From: Enterococcus_D sp050529585
GTDB taxonomy: Bacteria > Bacillota > Bacilli > Lactobacillales > Enterococcaceae
Direction of reading: 5' to 3'
NCBI RefSeq assembly: GCF_050529585.1
Contig: NZ_CP172882.1
Coordinates: 868,001-932,000, forward strand
DNA: 64,000 nucleotides
The notes beneath the pieces are model-generated. The model was not told the origin of the DNA. It saw nothing but the letters and a program-made list of their open reading frames with translations, and searched no databases. Below, one piece after another: positions 36,454-44,331 of the stretch. Made by a program: the position numbers and the translations under genes. Positions within the stretch are counted from its first letter, which is position 1; each line of letters starts with the position of its first letter.

Positions 36454-36590
36454 AGAAAACATAGCGTAAGTTTATCGTTGCTCCTTAAAGAAAATGCCTA
36501 CACGCGCCTGTACGAGAGGGGCGTTTTTTTGTGCGGGGATAAAATAAAAAAGAACAAAGCAAAAATAAGCCACTTTTTTATAACTGAAAA

Positions 36591-36599
36591 TGTTATACT
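36591..36599 (+). promoter_or_regulatory. Extended -10 promoter of the nucleoside hydrolase operon
   Basis: TGTTATACT carries the TGn extension and a good -10 hexamer; transcription would begin about 30 bases before the riboswitch candidate. Confidence 0.6.
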
Positions 36600-36632
36600 A
36601 TCAACGTGCATTTAAATCAAGACATTGTCTTG

Positions 36633-36668
36633 GACTGGTTCGAAAACTTCCCAGGCTAAAAAACTAAG
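36633..36668 (+). ncRNA. Candidate preQ1-I riboswitch
   Basis: CTGG (36635-36638) and CCAG (36651-36654) make the short P1 stem around the loop TTCGAAAACTTC; an A-rich tail AAAAAACTA follows. GGTTCG...CCC...AAAAAACTA is the conserved skeleton of the preQ1-I aptamer, and the spacing from stem to tail agrees with known examples. The pseudoknot partner of the tail is not perfectly clear (CTT 36647-36649 could pair with AAG 36666-36668). GGAGG follows at 36684, so translational control is likely. Confidence 0.66.
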
Positions 36669-36698
36669 TATCTCTCAAAGATTGGAGGTTGGAAATAA

Positions 36699-37673
36699 AT
36701 GCGAAAAGTGATTATTGATTGTGATCCGGGTATCGATGATACATTGGCGTTGATGCTGGCAATCAAAGCGCCAGAGCTCGATGTGGTGGCTATCACCACT
36801 GTGTGCGGCAATGCACCGGTAGACATCGGGACAAAGAACGTCATCAAATGTTTGGAACGCTTGGATCGTTTGGATATCCCGATTTATCAAGGCGCAAAGC
36901 AGCCCTTGAAACAGCCATTTATCAGTGCGCAAGATACCCATGGCATGGATGGCTTAGGCGAAACCAATATCCAAATATCCAGCGATAAAACCATTGAAGC
37001 CCAAGATGCGGCCAGCTTTTTGGCGCAAACCTTTGCCCAAGCCGCACCGATATCCGTGATTGCCTTAGGTCCTTTGACCAATATGGCTTTAGCGTTGCAA
37101 TTGAATCCCAAAATGGGACAACACATGGCCCGCTTTGTGTCCATGGGAGGCACCTATAAAAGTCATGGCAACTGCTCGCCAGTAGCTGAGTATAATTATT
37201 GGTGTGATCCCGATGCGGCTGCCCTTGTGTTTGAAAAAATAGGCAAGCGCATTGAGATGGTCGGACTGGATGTGACGAGGGAAATCGTTTTTACCCCTAC
37301 GTTGATCGAGTATTGTTGCCAGGTTGATCCTGATACGGGCGGCTTTCTGAGGGACATCACCCGATTTTATGTCGATTTCCATTGGCAGCAAGAACGAATT
37401 CTCGGCTGTGTGATCAATGATCCATTGGCAATCGCCTACTTTATCGATGATACCCTATGCCACGGTTTCACCAGCTATACAGCTGTTGAAACGAAAGGGA
37501 TCAGTCGTGGGCAGACATTGGTGGATCGCTATGATTTTTGGCAAAAAACAGCCAATAGCAAAATATTGACTGACGTCGATTCTCGTCAGTTTTTCAAGAA
37601 GTTTTTGACCGTTCTCTTAAATGCACAAAAAGAAACGATCGAAGCAGATCTAGAAAAACTTCAGATGGGATGA
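36699..37673 (+). CDS. Nucleoside hydrolase, possibly queuosine-specific (QueK-like)
   Basis: A 324-residue inosine/uridine-preferring nucleoside hydrolase family protein. The calcium-binding N-terminal motif DCDPGIDDT, the VVAITTVCGNAP strand and MGGTYKSHGN are intact, as is the downstream NDPLA near residue 245. The enzyme cleaves the N-glycosidic bond of ribonucleosides in the cytoplasm. A preQ1-I-like aptamer in the leader and an ECF S-component gene six bases downstream suggest that the substrate may be queuosine, as for QueK of Clostridioides difficile, rather than ordinary purine or pyrimidine nucleosides. The enzyme class is clear; this substrate is inferred. Confidence 0.88.
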   Translation: MRKVIIDCDPGIDDTLALMLAIKAPELDVVAITTVCGNAPVDIGTKNVIKCLERLDRLDIPIYQGAKQPLKQPFISAQDTHGMDGLGETNIQISSDKTIEAQDAASFLAQTFAQAAPISVIALGPLTNMALALQLNPKMGQHMARFVSMGGTYKSHGNCSPVAEYNYWCDPDAAALVFEKIGKRIEMVGLDVTREIVFTPTLIEYCCQVDPDTGGFLRDITRFYVDFHWQQERILGCVINDPLAIAYFIDDTLCHGFTSYTAVETKGISRGQTLVDRYDFWQKTANSKILTDVDSRQFFKKFLTVLLNAQKETIEADLEKLQMG

Positions 37674-37679
37674 TCAATC

Positions 37680-38258
37680 ATGAAACAAAACAAGCACAAC
37701 ACACTATTCAATGTTAGAATACTGACTTTGATGGCACTATCGATAGCAATCAACTTCTTAGGGGGAACTATCGCCTTATGGTTAAGATTGCCCATTTATT
37801 TGGATAGCATCGGCACGATTTTTGCTGGTGCTTTAGGCGGCCCAATCATCGGCCTGCTGACTGGATTAAGCAGTGGTGTCCTTAGTGGGGTCACGACGGA
37901 TATTTTCTCTCTATACTATTCGCCAGTTCAAATCGTGACCGGGATAATGGCTGGCCTTTTACTAAAAGGAAAAATCATCAAAAAAGGTTCTTGGAAATTG
38001 CCTGGACTGGCCTTGCTTATGTCGGTGCCTGGCACCTTGGTGTCCTCTTTTATCACCGTCCGTTTATTCGGCGGTATCACCTCTTCCGGTTCCAGCATGA
38101 TCGTCCAAGTGCTTCATGGGTTAGGCTTCAATCAAACGATTGCAGTGATTTTGGTCCAAGTGGGCACGGATTATTTGGATCGCTTGTTGTCAGTAGCCGT
38201 CGTTGCAGCTGTCGTGTTGTTGTTGCCAAAACGCAGTGCATTCTTTACCCGCGTATAA
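37680..38258 (+). CDS. ECF transporter S component, likely for a queuosine precursor
   Basis: A 192-residue membrane protein with about six helices and an ECF S-component organisation (RLPIYLDSIGTIFAGALGGP followed by GLLTGLSSG; the paired small-residue helix near the N-terminus contacts EcfT). It does not obviously resemble the classical QueT sequence pattern, so the substrate rests on context: a nucleoside hydrolase directly upstream and a preQ1-like riboswitch ahead of both. Queuosine, queuine or preQ1 would fit; other nucleosides or bases remain possible. Confidence 0.82.
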   Translation: MKQNKHNTLFNVRILTLMALSIAINFLGGTIALWLRLPIYLDSIGTIFAGALGGPIIGLLTGLSSGVLSGVTTDIFSLYYSPVQIVTGIMAGLLLKGKIIKKGSWKLPGLALLMSVPGTLVSSFITVRLFGGITSSGSSMIVQVLHGLGFNQTIAVILVQVGTDYLDRLLSVAVVAAVVLLLPKRSAFFTRV

Positions 38259-38262
38259 AAGT

Positions 38263-38300
38263 GATAGCAGCGTATTCTTGATTGGATACGTTGCTTTTTG
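38263..38300 (+). terminator. Intrinsic terminator of the nucleoside hydrolase/ECF operon
   Basis: AGCAGCGTAT and ATACGTTGCTTTTT form a stem with T-run. Confidence 0.82.
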
Positions 38301-38884
38301 TACTGAAAGTTGAATAAATGAAGTAAAAAATAAGTAACCATTTTATGCAAATAGGGCAAATAAACCAATATTTATTGCTGTTTTTTTTCTGGTATAATAA
38401 AGGTAGATGGATGAATCATTCGTTAGAAAAGAAAAACCGACATTGTTGTAACCTTTTAAATTACAAGATGCTTGATAAGATAAGAAATTACGAGACATGG
38501 CCGATAGGATAGGATTGTATATGGGTTAAAATGATTGCGCTTTCTTTTTGTCTGTATGGAAAATGATCGATTCCTAACATCTGTTTTTTTACTTGGTTTG
38601 TGAAGCAAAATTATTTACCTAACCCTTGATCCATGATAAGTTAAGGATAGGGTATGTGTTTTTTTCACAAGCGTTCTGATTCGATTATAGAGGTACAATG
38701 AATGGTGGTTCCCTTTGTAGATGACGATGTCCGTATGACCGTTATGACTCCAAGCACAAGTCTGTTACTTATCTTGAAGCCATTTTTTGTCATGCCAAAA
38801 ACGTGATCTGTAAGAAAATATCGGGCTGTAAACAGCCAGTGATCGGTGCCAAAAAGCCATACCAAAAATAAAAGGAGGAATTTT
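38301..38884 (+). promoter_or_regulatory. Long leader region of the P-type ATPase gene
   Basis: About 580 non-coding bases. TGGTATAAT (38390-38398) is a clear extended -10, nearly 490 bases before the start codon. A hairpin with two mismatches (ACCTAACCCTT / AAGGATAGGGT) followed by seven T ends near 38666 and could be an attenuator. A second -10-like TACAAT lies at 38694. I do not recognise a known riboswitch in it. Confidence 0.45.
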
Positions 38885-41542
38885 ATGGACAATTTTTACC
38901 AGCAGACGACTGAAGAGACCTTGCAGCACTTTGATAGTGACCGCAAACAAGGCCTGGACGCACAAAGCGCCAGCCAACGATTAGAAAAATATGGAGAAAA
39001 CACGATCCAGCAACAAGAATCCCATAGTGTGTGGGATTTGCTGTGGGACAACGTAAACAATTTGATTGTTTATTTATTGCTTGCAGCCGCGTTACTCTCT
39101 TTTGCGATGGGGGAAACCATTGAAGGGGTTGCCGTACTGATCGCCGTTGTGATTGCCGTGATGACGGGTTTTATCACTGAATTACGGGCACAAAAGTCGA
39201 TCGATTCCTTGCAAGACATGATTTACACTACCGCAAAAGTGATTCGTGATGGAGAAGTGACCGAGATTGAATCGGCACAGATCGTCCCAGGAGATATCTT
39301 AGTATTAGAAGAAGGCGATGCGATCGCCGCCGATGCCCGTCTTTTGGAAAGCAGCAACTTTGCTTCAATCGAATCAGCCTTAACAGGTGAGTCAGAAGCT
39401 GTTGAGAAAGATGCCAATGCAGCGTATGACGAAGAAATGCCTTTAGGTGACCGCCGAAACGTAGTCTATGCTGGAACTGCTGCAACCCGCGGCAATGCCT
39501 ATGCCGTGGTTACTGAAACAGCGATGGAGACGGAAGTCGGCAAAATCAGCGATATGTTGACCGGCGACAAGAAACGCCGGACACCGTTAGACATTGAATT
39601 AGATAAATTAGGCAAAGCCATTATTATTGCCGCACTTTTTGCTGCCATAGCAGTCTTGATCGCAGGTTTATTAACGGATCAACCTTTTGTGGAAATGATC
39701 CATATTTCGATTATTTTAGCGGTTGCTGCTATTCCAGAAGCCATGCCAGCTGTGTCCACGATCACCTTGTCTAGAGGCATGCGGATCATGGCCGAGCACA
39801 AAGCGTTAGTCAAATCATTGTCCGCCGTAGAAACGCTAGGGGCGACGAGTATCATTGCCAGCGATAAAACGGGTACGTTGACAGAAAATCAAATGACAGT
39901 TGCTGAAATTATTTTAAGTGATGGCTCAGCCTATACGGTTTCAGGAAATGGCTATGAACCCAATGGCAAGTTCTACGATGCCGATGACAATGAAATCAAT
40001 GTCAAAGAGCAGCAAGCCTTGCATGAGATGATCCGCAATGGTGCATTATGTACGACGGCTTCATTACGCGAAAATGAGGGGCAATTTGAGATCCTTGGTG
40101 ACCCAACGGACGGTGCCTTTGTTGTTTTAGGCAAAAAAGAAGGGCTTGATCGTCAAACTGCAGAAGCGCAAGGGTTGCAAAAAGTTGCAGAAATGCCGTT
40201 TGATTCAGACAATAAATTTATGGTGACCGTCTATGAAGGCAACACGCGGACGCTGATCATCAAAGGTGCGCCAGATGTTTTGATCGATTTAGCCAATACG
40301 GATGCCAAAACGACTGAGGCGTTGGCAGCATACAACAGTACTTTAGCAAGTCACGGCCAGCGCGTGATCGCAGTTGGTCAAATCAATGATTACCAAGGCG
40401 GCACCGAAGAAGCCGATTTGCGTGAAGCCTTGCATGATATCGAGATCCAAGGGTTTGCCGGCATCGTCGATCCACCGCGGACGGATGTCAAGGAAGCCGT
40501 AAAAGTGGCACAAGAAGCGGGGATCCGTGTCAAAATGATCACCGGTGACCACCCGCAAACGGCGTCGATGATCGCCAAAGAAATTGGCTTGAAAGACCAT
40601 GACAAAACAATGACGGGCAAAGAAATCGATGATTTGTTCCAAGAACCAGATTTTAATGCACGGATCGAGGAAGTAGCTGTTTTTGCCCGTGTCTCACCAG
40701 AAAACAAACTACAATTAGTCGAGGCATTGAGAGCCGAAGGCGACATCGTTTCGATGACAGGAGATGGGGTCAATGATGCACCAGCCTTAAATGGCGCAGA
40801 CATCGGGATTGCGATGGGGATTCGTGGTACAGAAGTTGCCAAGGAATCTTCTGATATGATCTTAACAGATGATCGTTTTGGCACGATCGTAGATGCCATC
40901 AAAGAAGGACGGATCATTTTTGATAATATCAAGAAGTATGTCTCCTTCTTGTTCTCATGTAATATGGTGGAGATCGTTACGATTTTCTTGAGTGTGATTT
41001 TCTTGATGCCGATTCCGATCCAACCGCTGCATATCTTGTTCTTGAACTTGGTGATCGATATCGCACCAGCGATGGCATTAGCCTTTGAGCCGGCTGAAGA
41101 CGACATCATGAAGCGACAACCACGTTCAAAGGCAGATAGTTTGGTCAATAAGCGTTTCTTAGGCCGTATCATACTCAGTGGTGTCGTGATTGGTTTGGTG
41201 GCTTTTGGTTTCTTTAGCTACTTGATGTACACCAACCATGAATTGCAATATGCCCAAACAGCAACGTTCACTTTTATGGCGATTGCCCAGTTGATGCATA
41301 TCTTCAATGTGCGTAAAAGCAGTGGCTTTGGCTTAGACAAGTCATTTGTCAAAAACAAAGTCTTAGTCGGTGCGATGCTTTTATCTGTTGGGTTGCAATT
41401 AGCGGCAGTCTACGTGCCCTTTATGAATGAAATCTTAGGTACCGTACCGATCCAAGCCGGTACGTGGGGGATCCTCTTCATCGCTGCCGCGATTTCCACG
41501 CTAGTGGTCATGGGATTGAAAAAAACCTTTCAATTAAAATAA
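38885..41542 (+). CDS. P2-type cation-transporting ATPase (Ca2+-ATPase-like)
   Basis: An 885-residue P-type ATPase with the cation_ATPase_N domain, E1-E2 actuator (TGES), phosphorylation site Asp327 in SDKTGTLT, nucleotide-binding domain (KGAPDVL) and hinge TGDGVNDAPAL. Helix 4 reads AIPEAMPAV in place of the usual PEGLP, keeping the ion-liganding Glu; helix 6 has NLVIDIAPAMAL, keeping Asn and Asp of the calcium site but with Ile for Thr. That fits the PMCA/SERCA/PMR1 branch; Ca2+ export is likeliest, other divalent or monovalent cations not excluded. AAAGGAGG precedes ATG 38885, which is preferred to ATG 38846. Confidence 0.9.
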   Translation: MDNFYQQTTEETLQHFDSDRKQGLDAQSASQRLEKYGENTIQQQESHSVWDLLWDNVNNLIVYLLLAAALLSFAMGETIEGVAVLIAVVIAVMTGFITELRAQKSIDSLQDMIYTTAKVIRDGEVTEIESAQIVPGDILVLEEGDAIAADARLLESSNFASIESALTGESEAVEKDANAAYDEEMPLGDRRNVVYAGTAATRGNAYAVVTETAMETEVGKISDMLTGDKKRRTPLDIELDKLGKAIIIAALFAAIAVLIAGLLTDQPFVEMIHISIILAVAAIPEAMPAVSTITLSRGMRIMAEHKALVKSLSAVETLGATSIIASDKTGTLTENQMTVAEIILSDGSAYTVSGNGYEPNGKFYDADDNEINVKEQQALHEMIRNGALCTTASLRENEGQFEILGDPTDGAFVVLGKKEGLDRQTAEAQGLQKVAEMPFDSDNKFMVTVYEGNTRTLIIKGAPDVLIDLANTDAKTTEALAAYNSTLASHGQRVIAVGQINDYQGGTEEADLREALHDIEIQGFAGIVDPPRTDVKEAVKVAQEAGIRVKMITGDHPQTASMIAKEIGLKDHDKTMTGKEIDDLFQEPDFNARIEEVAVFARVSPENKLQLVEALRAEGDIVSMTGDGVNDAPALNGADIGIAMGIRGTEVAKESSDMILTDDRFGTIVDAIKEGRIIFDNIKKYVSFLFSCNMVEIVTIFLSVIFLMPIPIQPLHILFLNLVIDIAPAMALAFEPAEDDIMKRQPRSKADSLVNKRFLGRIILSGVVIGLVAFGFFSYLMYTNHELQYAQTATFTFMAIAQLMHIFNVRKSSGFGLDKSFVKNKVLVGAMLLSVGLQLAAVYVPFMNEILGTVPIQAGTWGILFIAAAISTLVVMGLKKTFQLK

Positions 41543-41583
41543 GCAGGCACCTGTTGGCAACAGTCAGTGACAGGGACAAACCG

Positions 41584-41617
41584 ACCGCGCAACGCACCTT
41601 GTTGCGGGGTTTTTTGT
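41584..41617 (+). terminator. Intrinsic terminator of the P-type ATPase gene
   Basis: CGCAAC / GTTGCG with flanking C/G pairs, followed by TTTTTT. Confidence 0.75.
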
Positions 41618-41670
41618 CTTTTCAACAGAAATTGAACACAATGCTTTACAAATCCGCTTGAAAAGATTAC

Positions 41671-41701
41671 TATTGACGAGTCAACTGTTGACAAGTCAAT
41701 A
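41671..41701. promoter_or_regulatory. Two tandem 12-bp operator dyads before the MarR operon
   Basis: TTGACGAGTCAA (41673-41684) and TTGACAAGTCAA (41688-41699) are two copies of TTGAC-NN-GTCAA, start to start 15 bases, and together make a 31-base near-palindrome. Either TTGAC could serve as a -35. They lie about 20 bases before the MarR start, the expected place for an autoregulatory operator. Confidence 0.75.
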
Positions 41702-41718
41702 GTGAAAGGAGTAGAAAT

Positions 41719-42126
41719 ATGGAATTGGCTACTTTAAGCAATATCTTGTATAAGTTGAAAATTGCCAATCAAGAACTCACAGCTGCCTTTGAAAAAGAGA
41801 CCGGCTTTAGTTTGACAAGGTATCAAATCTTACATATTTTGCAGCTTCAAACACGCTGTACCCAAAACCAGCTGCAGACAGAACTTTTGATCGACAGCGC
41901 TGCTGTGACGCGGCATCTGAAGATTTTGGAAGACAAAGGATTTGTGACCCGGATGCGCAACAAAGACAATAACCGCGAAATTTTTGTCGAACTGACAGAA
42001 AAAGCATCCCAAGGACTCACTTCTTGTGCCCGCAAGCATGCCCAAGACGAAGATAGTTTAGGCATCAATTTGACGCCAGCAGAAGCAGCCCAACTGGAAG
42101 CATTATTAACCAAACTCATTCAATGA
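41719..42126 (+). CDS. MarR-family transcription regulator
   Basis: A 135-residue winged-helix protein. The DNA-recognition part is TRCTQNQLQTELLIDSAAVTRHLKILEDKGFV with the wing at RMRNKDNNREIFV. Two cysteines (in QTRCTQ and TSCARK) could sense electrophiles or oxidants, as in several MarR proteins of this size. It heads an operon with nitroreductase and monooxygenase genes, an arrangement functionally like MhqR control of quinone-detoxifying genes in Bacillus. AAAGGAG precedes ATG 41719. Confidence 0.92.
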   Translation: MELATLSNILYKLKIANQELTAAFEKETGFSLTRYQILHILQLQTRCTQNQLQTELLIDSAAVTRHLKILEDKGFVTRMRNKDNNREIFVELTEKASQGLTSCARKHAQDEDSLGINLTPAEAAQLEALLTKLIQ

Positions 42127-42142
42127 AAGAAGGACAATATCA

Positions 42143-42778
42143 ATGACAGAATACAGCAATAACAATTTCGCAGACATTACCTTTGGCAGAAAATCCGTTC
42201 GTGTTTACGACGAAACCTATAAAATCCCACACGAAGAAATGCTGACAATGATTCAAGAAGCAACGACCGCTCCTTCAGCAGTCAACATGCAACCATGGCG
42301 TTTTGTCGTTGTGGAAAGCGATGAACAAAAAGCCCGCTTAAAACCATTGATCCGTTTCAATGTTCGTCAAAATGATACCTCATCAGCAATGGTCTTGGTT
42401 TTTGGTGATCTGCAGTGTTATGAAATGGGGGAAGAAATCTATGACAAAGCGGTAGCAGAGGGCAAAATGCCCGTCGAAGTCAGAGACCAACAATTGGCAG
42501 CTATTATCCCTCATTACCAACAACTCACCAAAGAACAGATGAGTGATGTCGTGAAAATCGACGCCAGTTTAGCAGCGATGCAATTCATGTTGGTGGCTCG
42601 TGCCCATGGCTATGAAACCAATCCAATCGGTGGTTTCGAAGCGGATCAATTGGCGGAAGCATTTGGCTTAGATAAAGAACGATATGTACCAGTGATGATC
42701 CTGTCTGTTGGGAAAGCCAAAGAACTAGGGTATGAATCAGTCCGCTTAGACGCAGCCCAAATCACGACATTTTTATAA
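42143..42778 (+). CDS. Nitroreductase-family FMN oxidoreductase
   Basis: A 211-residue nitroreductase fold protein. The FMN-binding start RKSVRVYDE and the APSAVNMQPWRF segment are diagnostic; ILSVGKAKELGY near the end is the usual C-terminal FMN contact. It should reduce quinones, nitro compounds or similar electrophiles with NAD(P)H in the cytoplasm. It lies 16 bases behind the MarR gene and is followed by an ABM-domain protein, suggesting a joint role in detoxifying quinone-like compounds under MarR control. Confidence 0.92.
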   Translation: MTEYSNNNFADITFGRKSVRVYDETYKIPHEEMLTMIQEATTAPSAVNMQPWRFVVVESDEQKARLKPLIRFNVRQNDTSSAMVLVFGDLQCYEMGEEIYDKAVAEGKMPVEVRDQQLAAIIPHYQQLTKEQMSDVVKIDASLAAMQFMLVARAHGYETNPIGGFEADQLAEAFGLDKERYVPVMILSVGKAKELGYESVRLDAAQITTFL

Positions 42779-42801
42779 AAATAGCATCGGAGGTATGCAC
42801 A

Positions 42802-43089
42802 ATGGAAATCATCAATGCCGTATTTTATATCAAAGAGGAACAAAGAACGGCTTTTATGGCAGCTGTTCAACCATTATTGGCTTCGGCCAGAGCAGAAGCA
42901 GGCTGTCGCGGCTATCATTTATATGAATCGATCGAAGAAGCCAATCGTTTTGTGATGGTAGAAAAATGGGCCGATCAAGCAGCGATCGAAGCCCACAATC
43001 AAACACCAGAACTGCAGCATCTATTCCAAAAAATGCCAGAATTCGCGGCCAAACCCACCGAAATCACAGTCACCCATCAAGGAGAATAA
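42802..43089 (+). CDS. Antibiotic biosynthesis monooxygenase (ABM) domain protein
   Basis: A 95-residue dimeric ferredoxin-like fold of the ABM type, with the pattern EAGCRGYHLYESIEEANRFVMVEKWADQAA split over strands and the His/Trp pocket (KWADQAAIEAHNQT). Members such as YgiN act as quinol monooxygenases. Placement in the MarR/nitroreductase operon supports a part in quinone turnover. GGAGG precedes ATG 42802. Confidence 0.87.
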   Translation: MEIINAVFYIKEEQRTAFMAAVQPLLASARAEAGCRGYHLYESIEEANRFVMVEKWADQAAIEAHNQTPELQHLFQKMPEFAAKPTEITVTHQGE

Positions 43090-43091
43090 GC

Positions 43092-43451
43092 ATGAGCCTA
43101 CTAAGTATCGTATTGATCATTTTGGTCGCCTTCGAATTTTTCTATATCTGGTATTTAGAAACCATCATGACCAAGTCTGACAGCACAGCAAGAGTCTTCA
43201 ATCTTCAACCTGCTGATCGAAAACAACCAGTTGTCCAAACTTTGTTCAAAAACCAAGGTGTCTATAATGGCCTGATCGGTGTGGGCCTGATTTACAGTGT
43301 GACCTTTGCCCAAGCGTCTTTAGAAATTGCCCGTCTCTTACTGATCGGCATCATCCTTGTGGCCGCTTATGGCAGTCTGACCAGTGACAAGAAAATTATA
43401 TTGACACAAGGCGGATTGGCGATAGTAGCATTGATCACGACATTTTTTTAA
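43092..43451 (+). CDS. DUF1304-family small membrane protein
   Basis: A 119-residue protein with four hydrophobic helices. VAFEFFYIWYLE near the start and LFKNQGVYNGLIGVGL in the middle are the DUF1304 landmarks. Function unknown in the family. ATG 43092 lies three bases behind the ABM stop with GGAG inside the end of that gene, so it is the last gene of the MarR operon. Confidence 0.85.
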   Translation: MSLLSIVLIILVAFEFFYIWYLETIMTKSDSTARVFNLQPADRKQPVVQTLFKNQGVYNGLIGVGLIYSVTFAQASLEIARLLLIGIILVAAYGSLTSDKKIILTQGGLAIVALITTFF

Positions 43452-43489
43452 CAGATTTTGAAAAAAGGTAACAGTATAGAAACGTGGCC

Positions 43490-43772
43490 TCGATTTGACC
43501 GGTAACTGGCATCTCAACAAAAAAAGTCAGCTCATCAGCACCGGTTAATGGGTAAAAACGGCAAGCCCAGCTAAAGGCTGACAAGTACTGAAGAATCAGA
43601 ATCGGTCACTCGTGAAACAGCGATGGACGAATGCCTGGGGATCCGGCAAGAATAGTTAGGGTTTGTAACCGACGATCCTTGATCGTTGGAACAGGGAGCT
43701 ATAGTATTGATATTCCTTCTATATTGGACGAGTGAAGATCATCGTTCAATGTAGAAGGAATTTTTTTTGTCG
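43490..43772 (+). ncRNA. Candidate structured non-coding RNA ending in a strong terminator
   Basis: This stretch has no credible ORF, is markedly less AT-rich than the DNA to its right, and contains a series of possible helices: GACCG 43497 with CGGTC 43603, GTCAGC 43526 with GCTGAC 43577 enclosing TGGGT/GCCCA, CTGA/TCAG at 43588-43599, TGCC/GGCA around 43632-43648, ACGATC/GATCGT at ~43672-43686. It ends in a terminator (ATTCCTTCTA...TAGAAGGAAT then eight T, ~43710-43768). It matches no RNA family I can recall. A promoter for it is not obvious, so it could also be a 3' region of the MarR operon. Confidence 0.45.
43710..43768 (+). terminator. Strong intrinsic terminator
   Basis: ATTCCTTCTA and TAGAAGGAAT form the base of a long stem extended by ATTG/CAAT and ACGA/TCGT pairs, followed by eight T. 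Confidence 0.88.
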
Positions 43773-44137
43773 CAAAAAAATCCTCAACCATTCACTGACA
43801 GGTTGGATTTACCTCACTTGATCATGTCAATCATTATCCTAAATATGGCATATATCATCATAATCAACCAAATATTTATGGATAAAAGGTTTGCTATTTT
43901 ATGGAGCAACACAGCATTTTTTTATTCATTTCATGCGTTATTTTTTTGTGATACTTATCACATTTTTGTTTTTTAATTTTCTCATAAAAAGCTGAGTTTG
44001 ATTAAAAAAAATCAGTGAGTATGAAGGTTGGATTACAGCAATTATTTTTTGTTCGTATTATTTAATTACAATATAATATTTATAAAAATAAAATAGAACT
44101 AGTTATTGTTTGACTAAAAAAAACATACCAATTATAA

Positions 44138-44318
44138 TTTTTTATGAGAAAGCAAATTTTTTATTATAAATAAGGAAGATTTTTATTTATATTTTTGATA
44201 AAAGTCATTAAAATTGAATGAATAAAGTCTTAAATAAAATAAGATTTTATTTTTATACTTTTTCTTTTATCAAAAATAACGTAAGTGTTGGATTGTATGG
44301 CTGCTTTCTCATAAAAAA
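44138..44318. repeat. Nested inverted repeats in the leader of the DA-repeat protein gene
   Basis: A perfect 17-bp inverted repeat (TTTTTTATGAGAAAGCA at 44138-44154, its complement at 44302-44318) encloses a perfect 15-bp inverted repeat (44190-44204 / 44264-44278) and an inner AT-only one near 44233-44253. The outer right arm ends two bases before GGAGG of the following gene. It could be a small MITE-like element or a leader fold that controls ribosome access. Confidence 0.75.
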
Positions 44319-44331
44319 AAGGAGGAAATAG

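Noticed and set aside
36631..36656. tRNA T-arm-like sequence (GGTTCGAAAACTTCCC)
   Set aside because: No acceptor stem, D-arm or anticodon arm fits around it. The motif is better explained as the preQ1-I loop.
40390..41172. 260-codon antisense ORF within the P-type ATPase gene
   Set aside because: It is the complement of strongly conserved ATPase motifs and has no start signal.
43520..43545. Hammerhead-like CTGATGAG on the minus strand
   Set aside because: The required GAAA box and flanking stems of a hammerhead ribozyme are not found at a workable distance.
43767..43976. 69-codon ORF overlapping the terminator tail
   Set aside because: It starts in the T-run, has no ribosome site, and its composition simply reflects AT-rich DNA.
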